Shown here in pieces: positions 22,165-31,599 of a stretch of 64,000 nt of DNA. Below the pieces are notes generated by a model, which saw only the letters and a list, made by a program, of their open reading frames with translations, was not told the DNA's origin and did not search any database. The translations under genes and the position numbers were made by a program. Origin of the DNA: Protea cynaroides (taxonomy: Eukaryota; Streptophyta; Magnoliopsida; Proteales; Proteaceae); contig CM053267.1 of assembly GCA_028583415.1 (NCBI GenBank), positions 21,459,814 through 21,523,813 of the forward strand, given 5' to 3'. Every line of letters starts with the position of its first letter. The stretch's first letter is position 1.

Positions 22165-22829
22165 CACCCTTAAACCTCCTCAAATCCTTTCCATTATCTC
22201 TCACAAATTGTAGAGAAGAGAAGGAGGTTGGAAAGGAGAAGGAGCTAGGAAGAAGAAGAAGGTGCCGCCATTACCGTTCGACGACGCTCACGTTACGCCC
22301 GTCAACGGTAAGTGTTTTAATCATTCTTCTTACTCTATGACTTTAGGTTGTTGTGTGGGTGGATCAATACCATGCAAAGTAAGAATTGATCTAAAACACT
22401 AATTGGCCAATAAACCCTAAGTTGCCGTCAAACCCTAGATTCGAGTTCCGAGATGATATTCATCGAAACGAAACTTGAATGAGTTGGGGATAACTCTAAC
22501 TCCAAGATTAGACTTAGAATGGATAGGTGAAACCCTAGAAATCCATAGAGGATGATCGACGGCAGTCGAAAAACCCAAGTATGGTCTTTCGGAGACATAC
22601 CGGTCGACTATACCGGTTGCACACAGTGCGGCCGGTATGTGCCACCGGTACCTTCCGGGAGGCTGGTCTATGGGGACCGGCTGACCATACCAGTCGCCAG
22701 TCTTCCCCACAGAGCTGCGACCGGTACATGCCACCGGTCAGCTCTATGAATGTATTTTGTAACCTTGTTGGTTTTCAACCAACGTGAAACCCTAAGGAAA
22801 CTATTCTAATGAAACTAATAATATTGTAG

Positions 22830-23899
22830 GACTTTGTGACTTCCCGTTTGGATCTTGCGACGTGGAGCAAGCTAACAAACGAGCGTCAGGTAAGGGAATC
22901 TGACCTAAACCTAATAATTAATGGACAGTAAATCGTTGTTAATAACCTGAATATATATGACGTGTTGTTTGTGCATATTCACATGTCATCCTTTACTTTC
23001 AGTTATTATTATTGTTCATGCATTGATAGGTTGTGATTGTTAAGCATGTGATTGTTTTCGTTAGTGTGTGGAGTGGGGCATGGGCCTGGGATCGCTCCTC
23101 ACACTAGCACCTTTTGTAGTATTCTGTCTTAACCTGCTTGGTACGGGTGGGGCATTAGGGGAAGGTCGTGGTACGGTGGTCTCCGATATTGATGTTGGCC
23201 TGGCCATGGTTATGTGGCTCTATGGTCTCCGAGTCGACGCTGGCTTGTCCACGATGCTTTAACTCTATCTCTATGCCGTAGGGAGTCATGTTGGGATAGG
23301 GTCTACCTGCGTTGTTTCTATACTAGTGGTTTAGTTGGGGATAGGGCATCAGGGGAGGTGTGGGAATGCCTTAGCTCTATCTCTACGCCGTAGACGGCTA
23401 TGCTGGGATAGAGCATACATTGATGACATATAGGATTGGTTAGTTGTGAGTCCACTTTGTGAACCCTGGCCAATAGGGGCTTAGGTACTGGTATGGGTAG
23501 AGCATCAGGGGAGGTACGGGGGTATCTTAGCTCTATCTCTATTCCATGATGGGTGCATGTGGGCCAATGGGGGTGTGATCCATGAAGTGCCACACACTCA
23601 TGTATAGAGGTGCGGGGGCCACCAAACCTTTCTATAGCACATTGCAAACTTAAAACCAGACCACAACATAAAATGATTGTTACTAATGCATAATATTGTG
23701 AAACTGTCTGATTGTCTTACTGAGCTAAGTTTTGAGCTCACCCTTTGTGTACTCATTGTTTTTAGATGTTGATGCAGGTTACACTGTTGACGACTATATA
23801 AATGCTCCGGTGTATGGTGGTGTTGCGGCGTTGGACGTACAGGCAGGAGAGGACGAGCATGACGCTTCATGCGAGTGCCCTTTCTGTGTGTACCTTTGA
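22830..23899 (+). CDS. Small spliced LTR reading frame, T2 5' LTR copy (exons 22830-22889 and 23778-23899)
   Basis: The first segment is bounded by ATTGTAG| and CGTCAG|GTAAGG, the second by GATGCAG| and a TGA stop. The 60-bp exon keeps the phase, so the two join into one frame in phase 1. The second exon reads TVDDYINAPVYGGVAALD, then an acidic stretch, then DASCECPFCVYL and stop. In this copy the frame is also open back through the leader exon to a TAG near 22212, but no AUG is seen there, so the start is unresolved (a non-AUG start or another exon). Conservation of this tail in six other LTR copies, two of them from other families, is the main evidence that it is translated. Function unknown. 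Confidence 0.5.
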
Positions 23900-24187
23900 T
23901 TTAACTTTTATTTATTTTCGTTATTTTCAGTTGGACTAAATGGATGTAAGGATATTATATTATATGTTTGAATTTGAATAATTGGATATTTTATTTAAAT
24001 TTATCAATAGATTCTCAGTTCATTATATTTTAAAGACTTCCGCTGTACTATTTATACTCTGATTGTGGTTATGTGTAATGGTTTGTACAAGTGGACACGG
24101 CCTATTCGAGATCCTGGTGTGAACCATTGGTTCAATGACGGTTTACTCACACCATTCTGGTTGGATCAGAATTGGGGTGTGACAACT

Positions 24188-24199
24188 TGGTATCAGAGC
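24188..24199 (+). other. T2 primer-binding site
   Basis: TGGTATCAGAGC, complementary to initiator Met tRNA, 3 bp after the LTR. Confidence 0.9.
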
Positions 24200-24511
24200 T
24201 CTCGGGCTCTGTCCAACAAACCATATTGCACTTAACTAAGTCGATGAATTGAGTTAGGAAAAATTTAAAAATCTTAATACAAACACACCCTAAGCATTGT
24301 TTGATACCTGAGACTGATTAAGAAAGAGAATAATGTACTATTCTAAATATGGAACTTAACATGTGCACATACACTAGTTAGGTGAAACATAAAAATTTTC
24401 ATTAAATGAAAAGAGTATCAAATGAAATAGTGCTACAGGGTACAGTCCACAAACCGGACAGTTACCCTGTTATATAAACAGTCATATGTGAAAGAGAAAT
24501 AAGAGGGACAA
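24200..24511. other. T2 leader with inverted repeat
   Basis: Non-coding. ACAGGGTA (24435-24442) and TACCCTGT (24463-24470) form a stem, with GTCC/GGAC inside it. It is nearly preserved in T3 and degraded in T1 and T5. It could be an RNA structure of the genomic RNA (packaging or dimerisation) or part of the antisense gene's 3' end. Confidence 0.45.
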
Positions 24512-25753
24512 TCATGGGGTGGGGGGCCTGGGAGGAATAAGGTCTGCTATATCATAGTCTCGCTCGTAAGCAACCCTGAGCCAGTGCACCTGATCCTGTG
24601 TGACTCTGAGACTGTGAGCCAACTGCGCCAAGTCACGGCTCATCTCACACTGAGTGTCCCTGATCTCCATAATCATACCCATCATGGTATTGGAAGGAGG
24701 CTGAGATGGTCCAGCTGTAGAGGTAGACGGTGGTGCTGCAGGTGTAGGCTGTGGGACAGGCACTGGCGCTTCCCCAGCCATATCGTCATCATCACCCCCA
24801 GCCTCTGCCGCATAGGCCACATTGGCTACTGCTGCTGCTGCCGCCGCGGCTGCTACCCTCCGGAGTGGGCGAGGGCGAGCCTCCAACTCGTCATCGCTAA
24901 TGGGCAGATCGACCATCTGCATCCTCTGAATAGCCTCCCAGTCAATGTCGGAGGTCATAGTATCCTCAACTGTCACCTCGCCTCTCATGCTCACACCCAG
25001 GCGATGTAGCAGGAAGGTAATGAGACGACTGTAGGGAAGGTTACTGGCCTGATCGGCCAGGGTCGCCTGATGCATGGTCCTGATGATGAGATAAGGGAGA
25101 GAGACCCGCTCCCCGGTGTAGACGCAGTAAGTGATGTACTGAGTGAGCTGGGATAACTCACTGTAATGGCTGCTCTGGGGTACGATGTTGTGCTGAATGA
25201 TGCGACTATATACCCGAGGTGCAGGTCTCAAGCTAGCCGCCTTCATAGGAGCTCCAGGGTTTAGTATCTGATCTGCTATTTCTCGGCGCAGATCCTCAGT
25301 CAGATAGCCCTTCGCTTTGGGAGGGCAATACACTAGGTCTCCATCATTAGGAACCCCTAGAAGGTCGGCCAGCTGGTGGGTGTTGAATGAGATAGGTACA
25401 CCCCTGACATAGCTGGTGATGCGCAAATCCCTACCCTGGTTGGGATCGTTAACATCTCCATGCAGCTCCAGATTAGCATAGAAATGCTTAACCAGATAGG
25501 GACGGGTGGAATCAATGTAGGATATTACCGGTACCCACCCAAGCACGTTGAAAGCGGCTCGCACATCGAATCTCTCCAACTGATCCAGGTTAACCCGGTG
25601 CCCAGATTCTATGCTCTTGTTATCAAACCACGGGAATCGAGCCTGTGCTTCCATAGAACGAAACCAGTGCTCGTCAAATTGGGGAACTGGTGGCTGGGGA
25701 GCACGTGAGCTCGAGCCATGAGGACGTTTCCCAAGAGCATGTCGGGGAGCCAT
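24512..25753 (-). CDS. T2 antisense gene: 413-residue 'putative plant transposon protein', intact
   Basis: The only intact copy. I chose the ATG at 25753 (MAPRHALGKRPHG), because it matches the starts in T1 and T3 and lies 6 bp after an acceptor-like TTTGTTTTGCAG; a further in-frame ATG at 25780 lies upstream of that acceptor. The N-terminal third to half (about residues 25-250) is the conserved globular part, with VRGVPISFNTHQLADLLGVP and YGxxL-type helices. I recognise this as the Pfam-type 'putative plant transposon protein' domain. An Ala-rich and acidic linker follows, then a likely coiled coil (residues about 355-395, MSRDLAQLAHSLRVTQDQV). No catalytic motif is evident. It runs opposite to gag-pol, so it needs its own transcript. 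Function unknown. Confidence 0.75.
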   Translation of the reverse strand: MAPRHALGKRPHGSSSRAPQPPVPQFDEHWFRSMEAQARFPWFDNKSIESGHRVNLDQLERFDVRAAFNVLGWVPVISYIDSTRPYLVKHFYANLELHGDVNDPNQGRDLRITSYVRGVPISFNTHQLADLLGVPNDGDLVYCPPKAKGYLTEDLRREIADQILNPGAPMKAASLRPAPRVYSRIIQHNIVPQSSHYSELSQLTQYITYCVYTGERVSLPYLIIRTMHQATLADQASNLPYSRLITFLLHRLGVSMRGEVTVEDTMTSDIDWEAIQRMQMVDLPISDDELEARPRPLRRVAAAAAAAAVANVAYAAEAGGDDDDMAGEAPVPVPQPTPAAPPSTSTAGPSQPPSNTMMGMIMEIRDTQCEMSRDLAQLAHSLRVTQDQVHWLRVAYERDYDIADLIPPRPPTP

Positions 25754-25759
25754 TTTTAA

Positions 25760-25880
25760 CTGCAAAACAAAGGGGAACAAGAAGAAAATGTTAGAAAATT
25801 TTCAAAATTTCAGCAGCATAATGATAGTAAATTGGGAAAAAGCCTCAAACTCACCCAAAAACATGGGGAGGAGGACTTAC
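25760..25880 (-). other. Predicted 121-bp leader intron of the antisense gene (T2)
   Basis: Minus-strand donor AC|GTAAGT (starting 25880) and acceptor TTTGTTTTGCAG (ending 25760), 6 bp before the ATG. T3 has an intron of identical length at 41318-41438. A second donor-like CCAG|GTAGGT starts at 26197, conserved as GTAAGT in T1 and T3, so alternative first exons are possible. Confidence 0.5.
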
Positions 25881-26340
25881 GTAACCCCACACTCTTCAAC
25901 AAATCAATCACAAGCATTTACAACAAGAAATTTCAAGAATTTGAGAAAATTCAAGAAAATTCGAAAAATTTCAAAAACCTAGGTCAAAAAGTGTAAAAAT
26001 TTGATTTTTATGAAAACCGTTCGGTGAAACCCCAAATTGGTTGAGGGATTTTGCTCTTGGGGGTCCCTATACCCTTTCTAAGCCGAAGGAAAAGAGTTCC
26101 TACGGTTAGAATCTCTCAATCGATGAAAAACCTAAAATTCTACATATAGACGATATGAAAAATATCTAAAAACTTGAAAGAGAAGGAAGAGACCTACCTG
26201 GAGACGATGTTCTAAGCTTTGAACGGAAGGAATCGGCTTCTAAGGTCACCGTCCGGAATGTAGCAACTCGGATTGGCAGAGAGGAATCGCCACCGAAGAG
26301 AAAAGAGAAAGAAAAGTGAGAAAATTTCTCACTTTTCGCG

Positions 26341-26348
26341 ATTTTAAA
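26341..26348 (-). promoter_or_regulatory. TATA-like element for the antisense gene (T2)
   Basis: TTTAAAAT on the minus strand, next to the internal array and about 145 bp upstream of the donor at 26197. Conserved in T1 and T3. Confidence 0.35.
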
Positions 26349-26357
26349 GCCAGTTCT

Positions 26358-26515
26358 GGGCATACCGGTCAACGGTTTTGCCTATACCGGTCGACCGGTA
26401 TCCCTACAGACATGCGACCGCTATGTCTCAGTCAGAATTTAATTCTGACTGGTCGACTATACCGGTCGCAACACTGTATACAGAGTGTCGACCGGTATGT
26501 TGCGACCGGTCAACA
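26358..26515. promoter_or_regulatory. Internal palindrome array (T2)
   Basis: ACCGGTCGACCGGT plus several GGTCGAC and GGTCGCA sites. It includes an inverted repeat with perfect 12-bp arms (26462-26473 and 26498-26509). It lies between the antisense gene and gag. Confidence 0.55.
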
Positions 26516-26675
26516 CTAGAAAAGCTAGAAAAACCTCTGAAAAATTTTTAAAATTTGTAGACTTATTTACTCCTTTTTATGACTGTTTCGCCTTATATTG
26601 TTCAAGACTAACACCACTATTGCTTCACTCTCATGTGTTATGTCTTCTTCTCAGATTCAAACAGAATAGTCTGAG

Positions 26676-27957
26676 ATGGTGGGCAAAAATGGTCGTAGGG
26701 GTCGGAAGCGTCACCAGGCTAGGATGCGCCTCGAAGAAGAAGAACAGGTTGAACAAGGCCATGTTAGAGAGCCAAGCCCGAAAGTTGAGGAGGAACAGGT
26801 TCCAGAAGTAACAACAAATTTTCCTGGCCCACCTCACAGGAATTTGGAGACCATTGTTATAAACTTGGTCTATCAGATGCAAGCTCAGCAGAAAGAATTC
26901 TTGAGCGAGATACTAAAGATGTTCAGGCCACCGGGTTCTGTTCCCACTGGAGGTACGCTTGAGTCTGGAGAGAAAAATACTTCACAACCGATGCAGGGTA
27001 GCCCAAGGCCGATGGGCCAAGCACAGAATGTACCACCACCGCACCAGTTTCCGTCGCCTTCTGCGTACCCGGGAGCCTACCCGTATCCACCACCATGGTA
27101 CGGAATAAACACTCAGGGACAACATGATCTGAGCAGAACGGTGGATAGATTCCTGAAGTTGAAGCCTTCATCATTCACCGGTAAGACAGGGAAACCATTG
27201 TGGCCAGCACAGTGGGTTGCAGAAATGGAGAAAAACTTCCGACTGATGATCTGTACAGAGGAGGAAAAGGTCTTATTTGTCACTCATATGCTGAAAGAAG
27301 ACGCAAATGCTTGGTGGAATTCTACACGGGCATATCTGGAGTCGAAACATGCACAGGTAGATTGGGAAGTGTTCAAGGTTGCCTTCTTCGATAAGTATTT
27401 TCCAAAGAGCTTCAGAGATCAGATGGAGAAGGAGTTCCTTAATTTGCAATAGTCTCAATCGACTGTGGATGCTTACCAGGAGAGGTACGAAGAGTTATTT
27501 TTCTTCGCACCGACAAGTATGCAAGGGGAAGAGACCAAGATGCGTAGGTTCACCATGGGACTACATGGAAGCATCAGAGAGCACATCTTGGGTCTGGACA
27601 AGAAAATCTATAATGAGGCCGTGCAGGTTGCGAGGGTGATAGAGTCCTGTCAGCAGGACAGCTTCTTCGCACAGAATAGGGGAGTGAAGAGACCCGCTAT
27701 TGAGAGTTTGAGTGGCTGTAATAATAGACCCTTCCACCCATACAAGGCTCAGACCGCTACAGTACCTGCTAGAAACAATGCGGCACCACCTGTGCCACAG
27801 AATACCGGATTCAACCCGAATATCAATTGTTTCAACTGTCAGCAAGTGGGTCATATTGCAAGGACCTGCACTCTACCTAGGAAGCAACCTCCCCAGCAAG
27901 GAAAAGTTTATGCGGTCACCACTGAAGAGGCAGCTGCATCACCTGATGTGGTCACTG
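26676..27957 (+). pseudogene. gag: T2 gag (one internal stop)
   Basis: The ATG gives MVGKNGRRGRKRHQ, a basic N-terminus. It continues with NLVYQMQAQQKEFLSEILKM (likely helix), a proline-rich middle and a Gag core with PLWPAQWVAEMEKNFRLM. The zinc knuckle CFNCQQVGHIARTC is near 27828-27869. The only break is a TAG at 27450-27452. The Gag frame runs to the donor at 27958. If the intron is retained, translation adds about 20 residues and stops, giving a free Gag; splicing would join Gag to PR. Confidence 0.9.
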
Positions 27958-28043
27958 GTATGACTCTATCCCTTACTATTTGGCTTACTAATTTTCATTT
28001 GTGTGTATGCGCATATTGAACTAAGGGATGATAAAAATTCCAA
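27958..28043 (+). other. Gag-PR intron of T2 (86 bp), acceptor damaged
   Basis: Donor ACTG|GTATGACT, and the acceptor region AATTCCAAG aligns with AATTTCAG in T3 and T4. The AG at the homologous position is AA here; using the next AG shifts the frame into a stop. T1 has exactly the spliced junction. So T2 can probably no longer make spliced Gag-Pol by this route. Confidence 0.7.
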
Positions 28044-29215
28044 GAATTGTAAATGTAGCTGGTATACCTACCAGAGTACTATTTGACTCTGGGGCCACAC
28101 ACTCCTTTGTTTCAATTTCTTTTGGGAAGTGAATGGAGTTACCAATCAAGCACTTGAACCCAAGCTTGATAATTCGCTCTCCACTAGGAGTCGAAGTGGC
28201 TTTGACCGAATATTATGGACCATGTATTGTATGTATTGAGGGCCGAGAATTAAAAGCAAGCCTAGTACTACTCGAGATGGCAGACTTTGATGTCATCTTG
28301 GGAATGGATTGGCTAGGCCATCATTCAGCCGTCCTATTATGTGGTGAAAGGAAGCTTGTGCTTACTGACAAAAAGGAAAGGGAGTATAGCTTCACTGGGA
28401 TCAAGCTATCTAGGAAGCGGAAGCTGATTCTCTCCGCTCTAAAAGCTAAGAGATGCTTAGAGAAAAGGGGAGTGGGGTATCTAGTATCTGTAGTCGAAAT
28501 CACGGCGGAGTCATACAAGATGGAAGATATAGATGTGGTTCGAGAGTTCCCAGATGTATTTCCAGAGGAGCTTCCAGGTCTACCGTCGGACAGGGCTACA
28601 GAGTTTGTAATAAACCCTATGCCAGGTTCGGCGCCGGTGTCCAAAGCACCATACAGGATGGCCCCTACCGAGTTAAAGGAGTTGAAGACCCAATTACAAG
28701 AATTGTTAGATAAGGGCTTCATACGACCTAGCATATCACCTTGGGGGGCACCGGTATTATTTGTCAAGAAGAAGGACGGAAGTGTAAGGCTATGCATTGA
28801 CTACCGTGAACTGAACAAGTTGACAATCAAGAATCGGTATCCTTTGCCTAGAGTCAAGGATCTGTTCGATCAATTGCAGGGTGCAAAGGTTTTCTCGAAG
28901 ATTGATCTCCGATCAGGGTATCACCAACTGAAGATCAAGGCCGGAGATATTCCAAAGACTGCTTTCAGGACGAGGTATGGACATTATGAGTTTCTAGTTA
29001 TGTCTTTCGGGTTGACCAATGCTCCAGCGTCGTTCATGGAACTGATGAACCGAGTGTTTCATGATATGTTGGACACTTCGGTCATCGTATTCATCGATGA
29101 CATATTGATCTACTCTAAGGACATGGAGACTCATACAACACATTTGAGGGCAGCCCTACAATGGCTGAGACAAGAAAAGCTTTATGCTAAGTTCAAGAAG
29201 TGCGAGTTTGGCTGA
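28044..29215 (+). pseudogene. pol: T2 protease and RT
   Basis: The protease active site FDSGATHS is intact (DSG 28085-28093), and FDVILGMDWLGHH follows. TGA at 28130-28132 replaces one codon just before MELPIK. From 28133 a 360-codon frame covers the rest of PR and the RT fingers and palm. The RT motifs GAPVLFVKKKDGS, SKIDLRSGYHQ and the catalytic FIDD (29090-29101) are all intact. A 1-bp deletion near 29210 shifts the frame at the KKCEFW motif. Confidence 0.9.
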
Positions 29216-30160
29216 AGGAAGTGGCTTTCTTGGGCCATGTATCTGAAGATGGTATCAAGGTTGATCCAAGTAAGATAGCTGCTATAGTAGGATGGGAAGC
29301 ACCAAAATCTGTTACGGAGATTCGTAGTTTCCTTGGGTTGGCTGGTTATTATAGAAGATTCGTGGAAGATTACTCCAGGATCGCTGTTCCACTCACCAGA
29401 TTGACCAAGAAGGGAGAGAAATTCATATGGACAGATGAGTGTGAGAAGTGCTTTCAGACTTTGAAGTCAAGACTAGTCTCTGCACCTATCTTGACCATCC
29501 CAGAACCAAGCGTACCATTTACTTTATATACGGATGCTTCAGGGTTGGGAATTGGGTGTGTATTGATGCAAGGAGATTAGGTGATTTCTTACGCATCAAG
29601 ACAGTTAAAGGAGCATGAGAAGAACTATCTTACGCATGATTTGGAGCTAGCAGCGGTTATACATGCAATCAAGACATGGAGACACTACTTGTACGGCGAG
29701 AAGTTTCAGATTAAGTCAGATCACAAGAGCTTAACTTATCTTTTCACTCAGAAGGATCTGAATATGAGACAGAGGAGATGGCTGGAATTGTTGAAAGATT
29801 ATGATTGTGACATCCAGTACCATTCGGGTAAAGAAAATGTGGTGGTTGACGCCTTAAGCAGAAAGTGGGCATCGAAACCTGAGGCAGGACCAAGTACAAA
29901 TGCTGCATTATGTGTCGCAGCCTCAAGTTCAATCGAAGGTGATGAAGAGTATATAATTGAAACTGCAGAAGATCCAGTCGAGCAAGGCTTAATTCATAAG
30001 TTCACCATGATGTTCGCCGCTTTGAAGATCTCATCGGATCTAGTTGATGAAGTCAAGGTAGCAATTCTACAGGATCCACATCTCAAGACAGTGCAAGAAG
30101 ACTTAGAGAAGGGTATAAGCAATCCTGACTTTACCTTGGATTCAGACAAGGTACTCAGGT
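29216..30160 (+). pseudogene. pol: T2 RT thumb/connection and RNase H
   Basis: It resumes in the next frame with LKEVAFLGHV and SFLGLAGYYRRFVEDYSRI. RNase H starts at LYTDASGLGIG, with the first catalytic Asp present. TAG at 29578-29580 interrupts it within QGDxVISYASRQL. HDLELAAVIHAIKTWRHYLYG and NVVVDALSRKWA follow, with the last catalytic Asp in VDAL. The remainder is the linker to integrase (DPHLKTVQEDLE). Confidence 0.9.
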
Positions 30161-31533
30161 ATCATGGACGGTTATGTATACCTGAGAGTGAAGACTGCAA
30201 TATCAGAGATCGAGTTATGACTGAAGCTCATTACACTCCATATTCGGTACATCCAGGAAGTACCAAAATGTACCATGATTTAAGAAGACTATATTGGTGG
30301 AGGGGTATGAAAGCAGATATAGCTCGTTTCGTGTTCCAATGTCTGAATTGTCAACAAGTTAAAGCAGAAAGGCAAAGACCCGCAGGTTTACTACAGCCAT
30401 TACCAGAACCTGCATGGATGTGGGATTACATTACTATGGATTTCGTCACTGGCTTACCTTTCGTCACTGGCTTACCTTTGACACCAAGGTTAGTGGATGC
30501 AGTTTGGTTTACAGTCGACCGACTCACCAAGATAGCTCGATTTATTGCGGTCAGACCACAGTATACTATGGAGAAACTGGCCAAGTTATATGTGGATAAT
30601 ATAGTCAGAATTCATGGCGTTCCAGAGAGTATAGTATCTGACAGAGATCCCCGTTTTACATCAAAGTTCTGGGAAGGATTATAGAAAGCTATGGGAACAA
30701 AGTTAAAGTTCAGTACAGCATTTCACCCTCAGACGGACGGACAGTCAGAACGAACTATTCAAATTTTGGAAGATATGCTCCGAGCTTGTGCATTGGACTT
30801 CAAGGGAGCTTGGGATGAGAAACTATCACTTATCGAATTTGCTTATAACAACAGTTACCAGGCTATAATTCAGATGGCCCCATATGAAGCACTCTATGGG
30901 AAGAAGTGTCATACACCTCTGTTATGGAACGAGGTGGGAGAAAGAAGAATTGTAGGACCGGAGTTTGTTGAAGAAACTTGCCGAGTGATTGATCAAATCA
31001 AGGAGAGAGCAAAGACAGCTCAAGTTCGACAGAAGCACTATGCGGATAATCGACGTCGAGATCTGGAGTTTGCAGTGGGTGACAAGGTATTCTTGAAGGT
31101 ATCACCGGTGCGAAGTCTGAAACGGTTTGGTAAGAAGGGGAAGCTATGCCCCAGGTATGTGGGACCATATAAGATATTGACCCGACGTGGTCATGTAGCA
31201 TATCAATTGGCTCTACCACCATCCATGTCAAGCATTCATAATGTGTTCCATGTATCATTACTGAAGAAGTATGTCAGAGATCCATTGCACATCTTGACCG
31301 CTGATCCCCCAGACTTGACTGAAGACTTAACATTCGAAGTGGTGCCTGTGAAGCTCTCAAGTCGAGAAGTACAACAACTTCGAACCAAGGATATCCATTA
31401 TGTGAAGGTGCATTGGAGAAGGCAAAATGTGGAGGAAATTACTTGGGAAGAGGAGAGCGCGATGAGGAAGGAGTACCCTAACCTTTTCGGCGATCAAGGT
31501 ACGTTTAAATTTCGGGGCCAAAATTTCTTTTAA
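30161..31533 (+). pseudogene. pol: T2 integrase and chromodomain-like tail
   Basis: The zinc region is complete (two His in HYTPYSVH, then CLNCQQ). The catalytic core has the first Asp in ITMDFVTG, the second in VSDRDPRF and the Glu in GQSERTIQ. An 18-bp tandem duplication (30442-30459 and 30460-30477) adds the residues FVTGLP in frame just after the first Asp. TAG at 30682-30684 (CAG to TAG) interrupts the core. The C-terminal part is open to TAA at 31531-31533 and includes RFGKKGKLCPRYVGPY and the chromodomain-like YVKVHWRRQNVEEITWE. In chromoviruses this module is thought to direct integration to particular chromatin. Confidence 0.9.
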
Positions 31534-31599
31534 GGGTGGGGGAGTTGTGAAACCTACATGCAAATTTCGGGACAAAATTTCTTTTAAGGGTGGGGGAGT
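31504..31599 (+). other. T2 duplicated polypurine tract
   Basis: Two near-identical copies of AATTTC..AAAATTTCTTTTAAGGGTGGGGGAGTTG. The first is followed by TGTGAAACC, which resembles the LTR start; the second abuts the 3' LTR. Confidence 0.75.

Larger units (their letters stand above)
21848..24184 (+). repeat. T2 5' LTR (2337 bp)
   Basis: TGTAAGACCCGCACTCC to GGGGTGTGACA. It has array 1 at 21998-22043, TATAAATA at 22157, a leader with donor CAACG|GTAAGTG near 22307, array 2 at 22598-22740, and the exon-like segments 22830-22889 and 23778-23899. The G-rich block between them repeats the themes GGGCATCAGGGGA and TAGCTCTATCTCTA several times. Confidence 0.95.

Noticed and set aside
22435..22734. 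99-codon minus-strand frames over array 2 in both T2 LTRs (also 32174-32473), and overlapping plus-strand frames
   Set aside because: They read through the palindrome array, where low stop density follows from the repeated GC-rich sites; not conserved in T1, T3 or T4.
23318..23870. Minus-strand frames in the G-rich LTR region, recurring in T1-T4 (for example 11107-11382 and 33059-33388)
   Set aside because: They recur with the LTR and lie antisense to the presumed second intron; composition follows the CCCCTGATGCCC-type repeats. No domain recognised.
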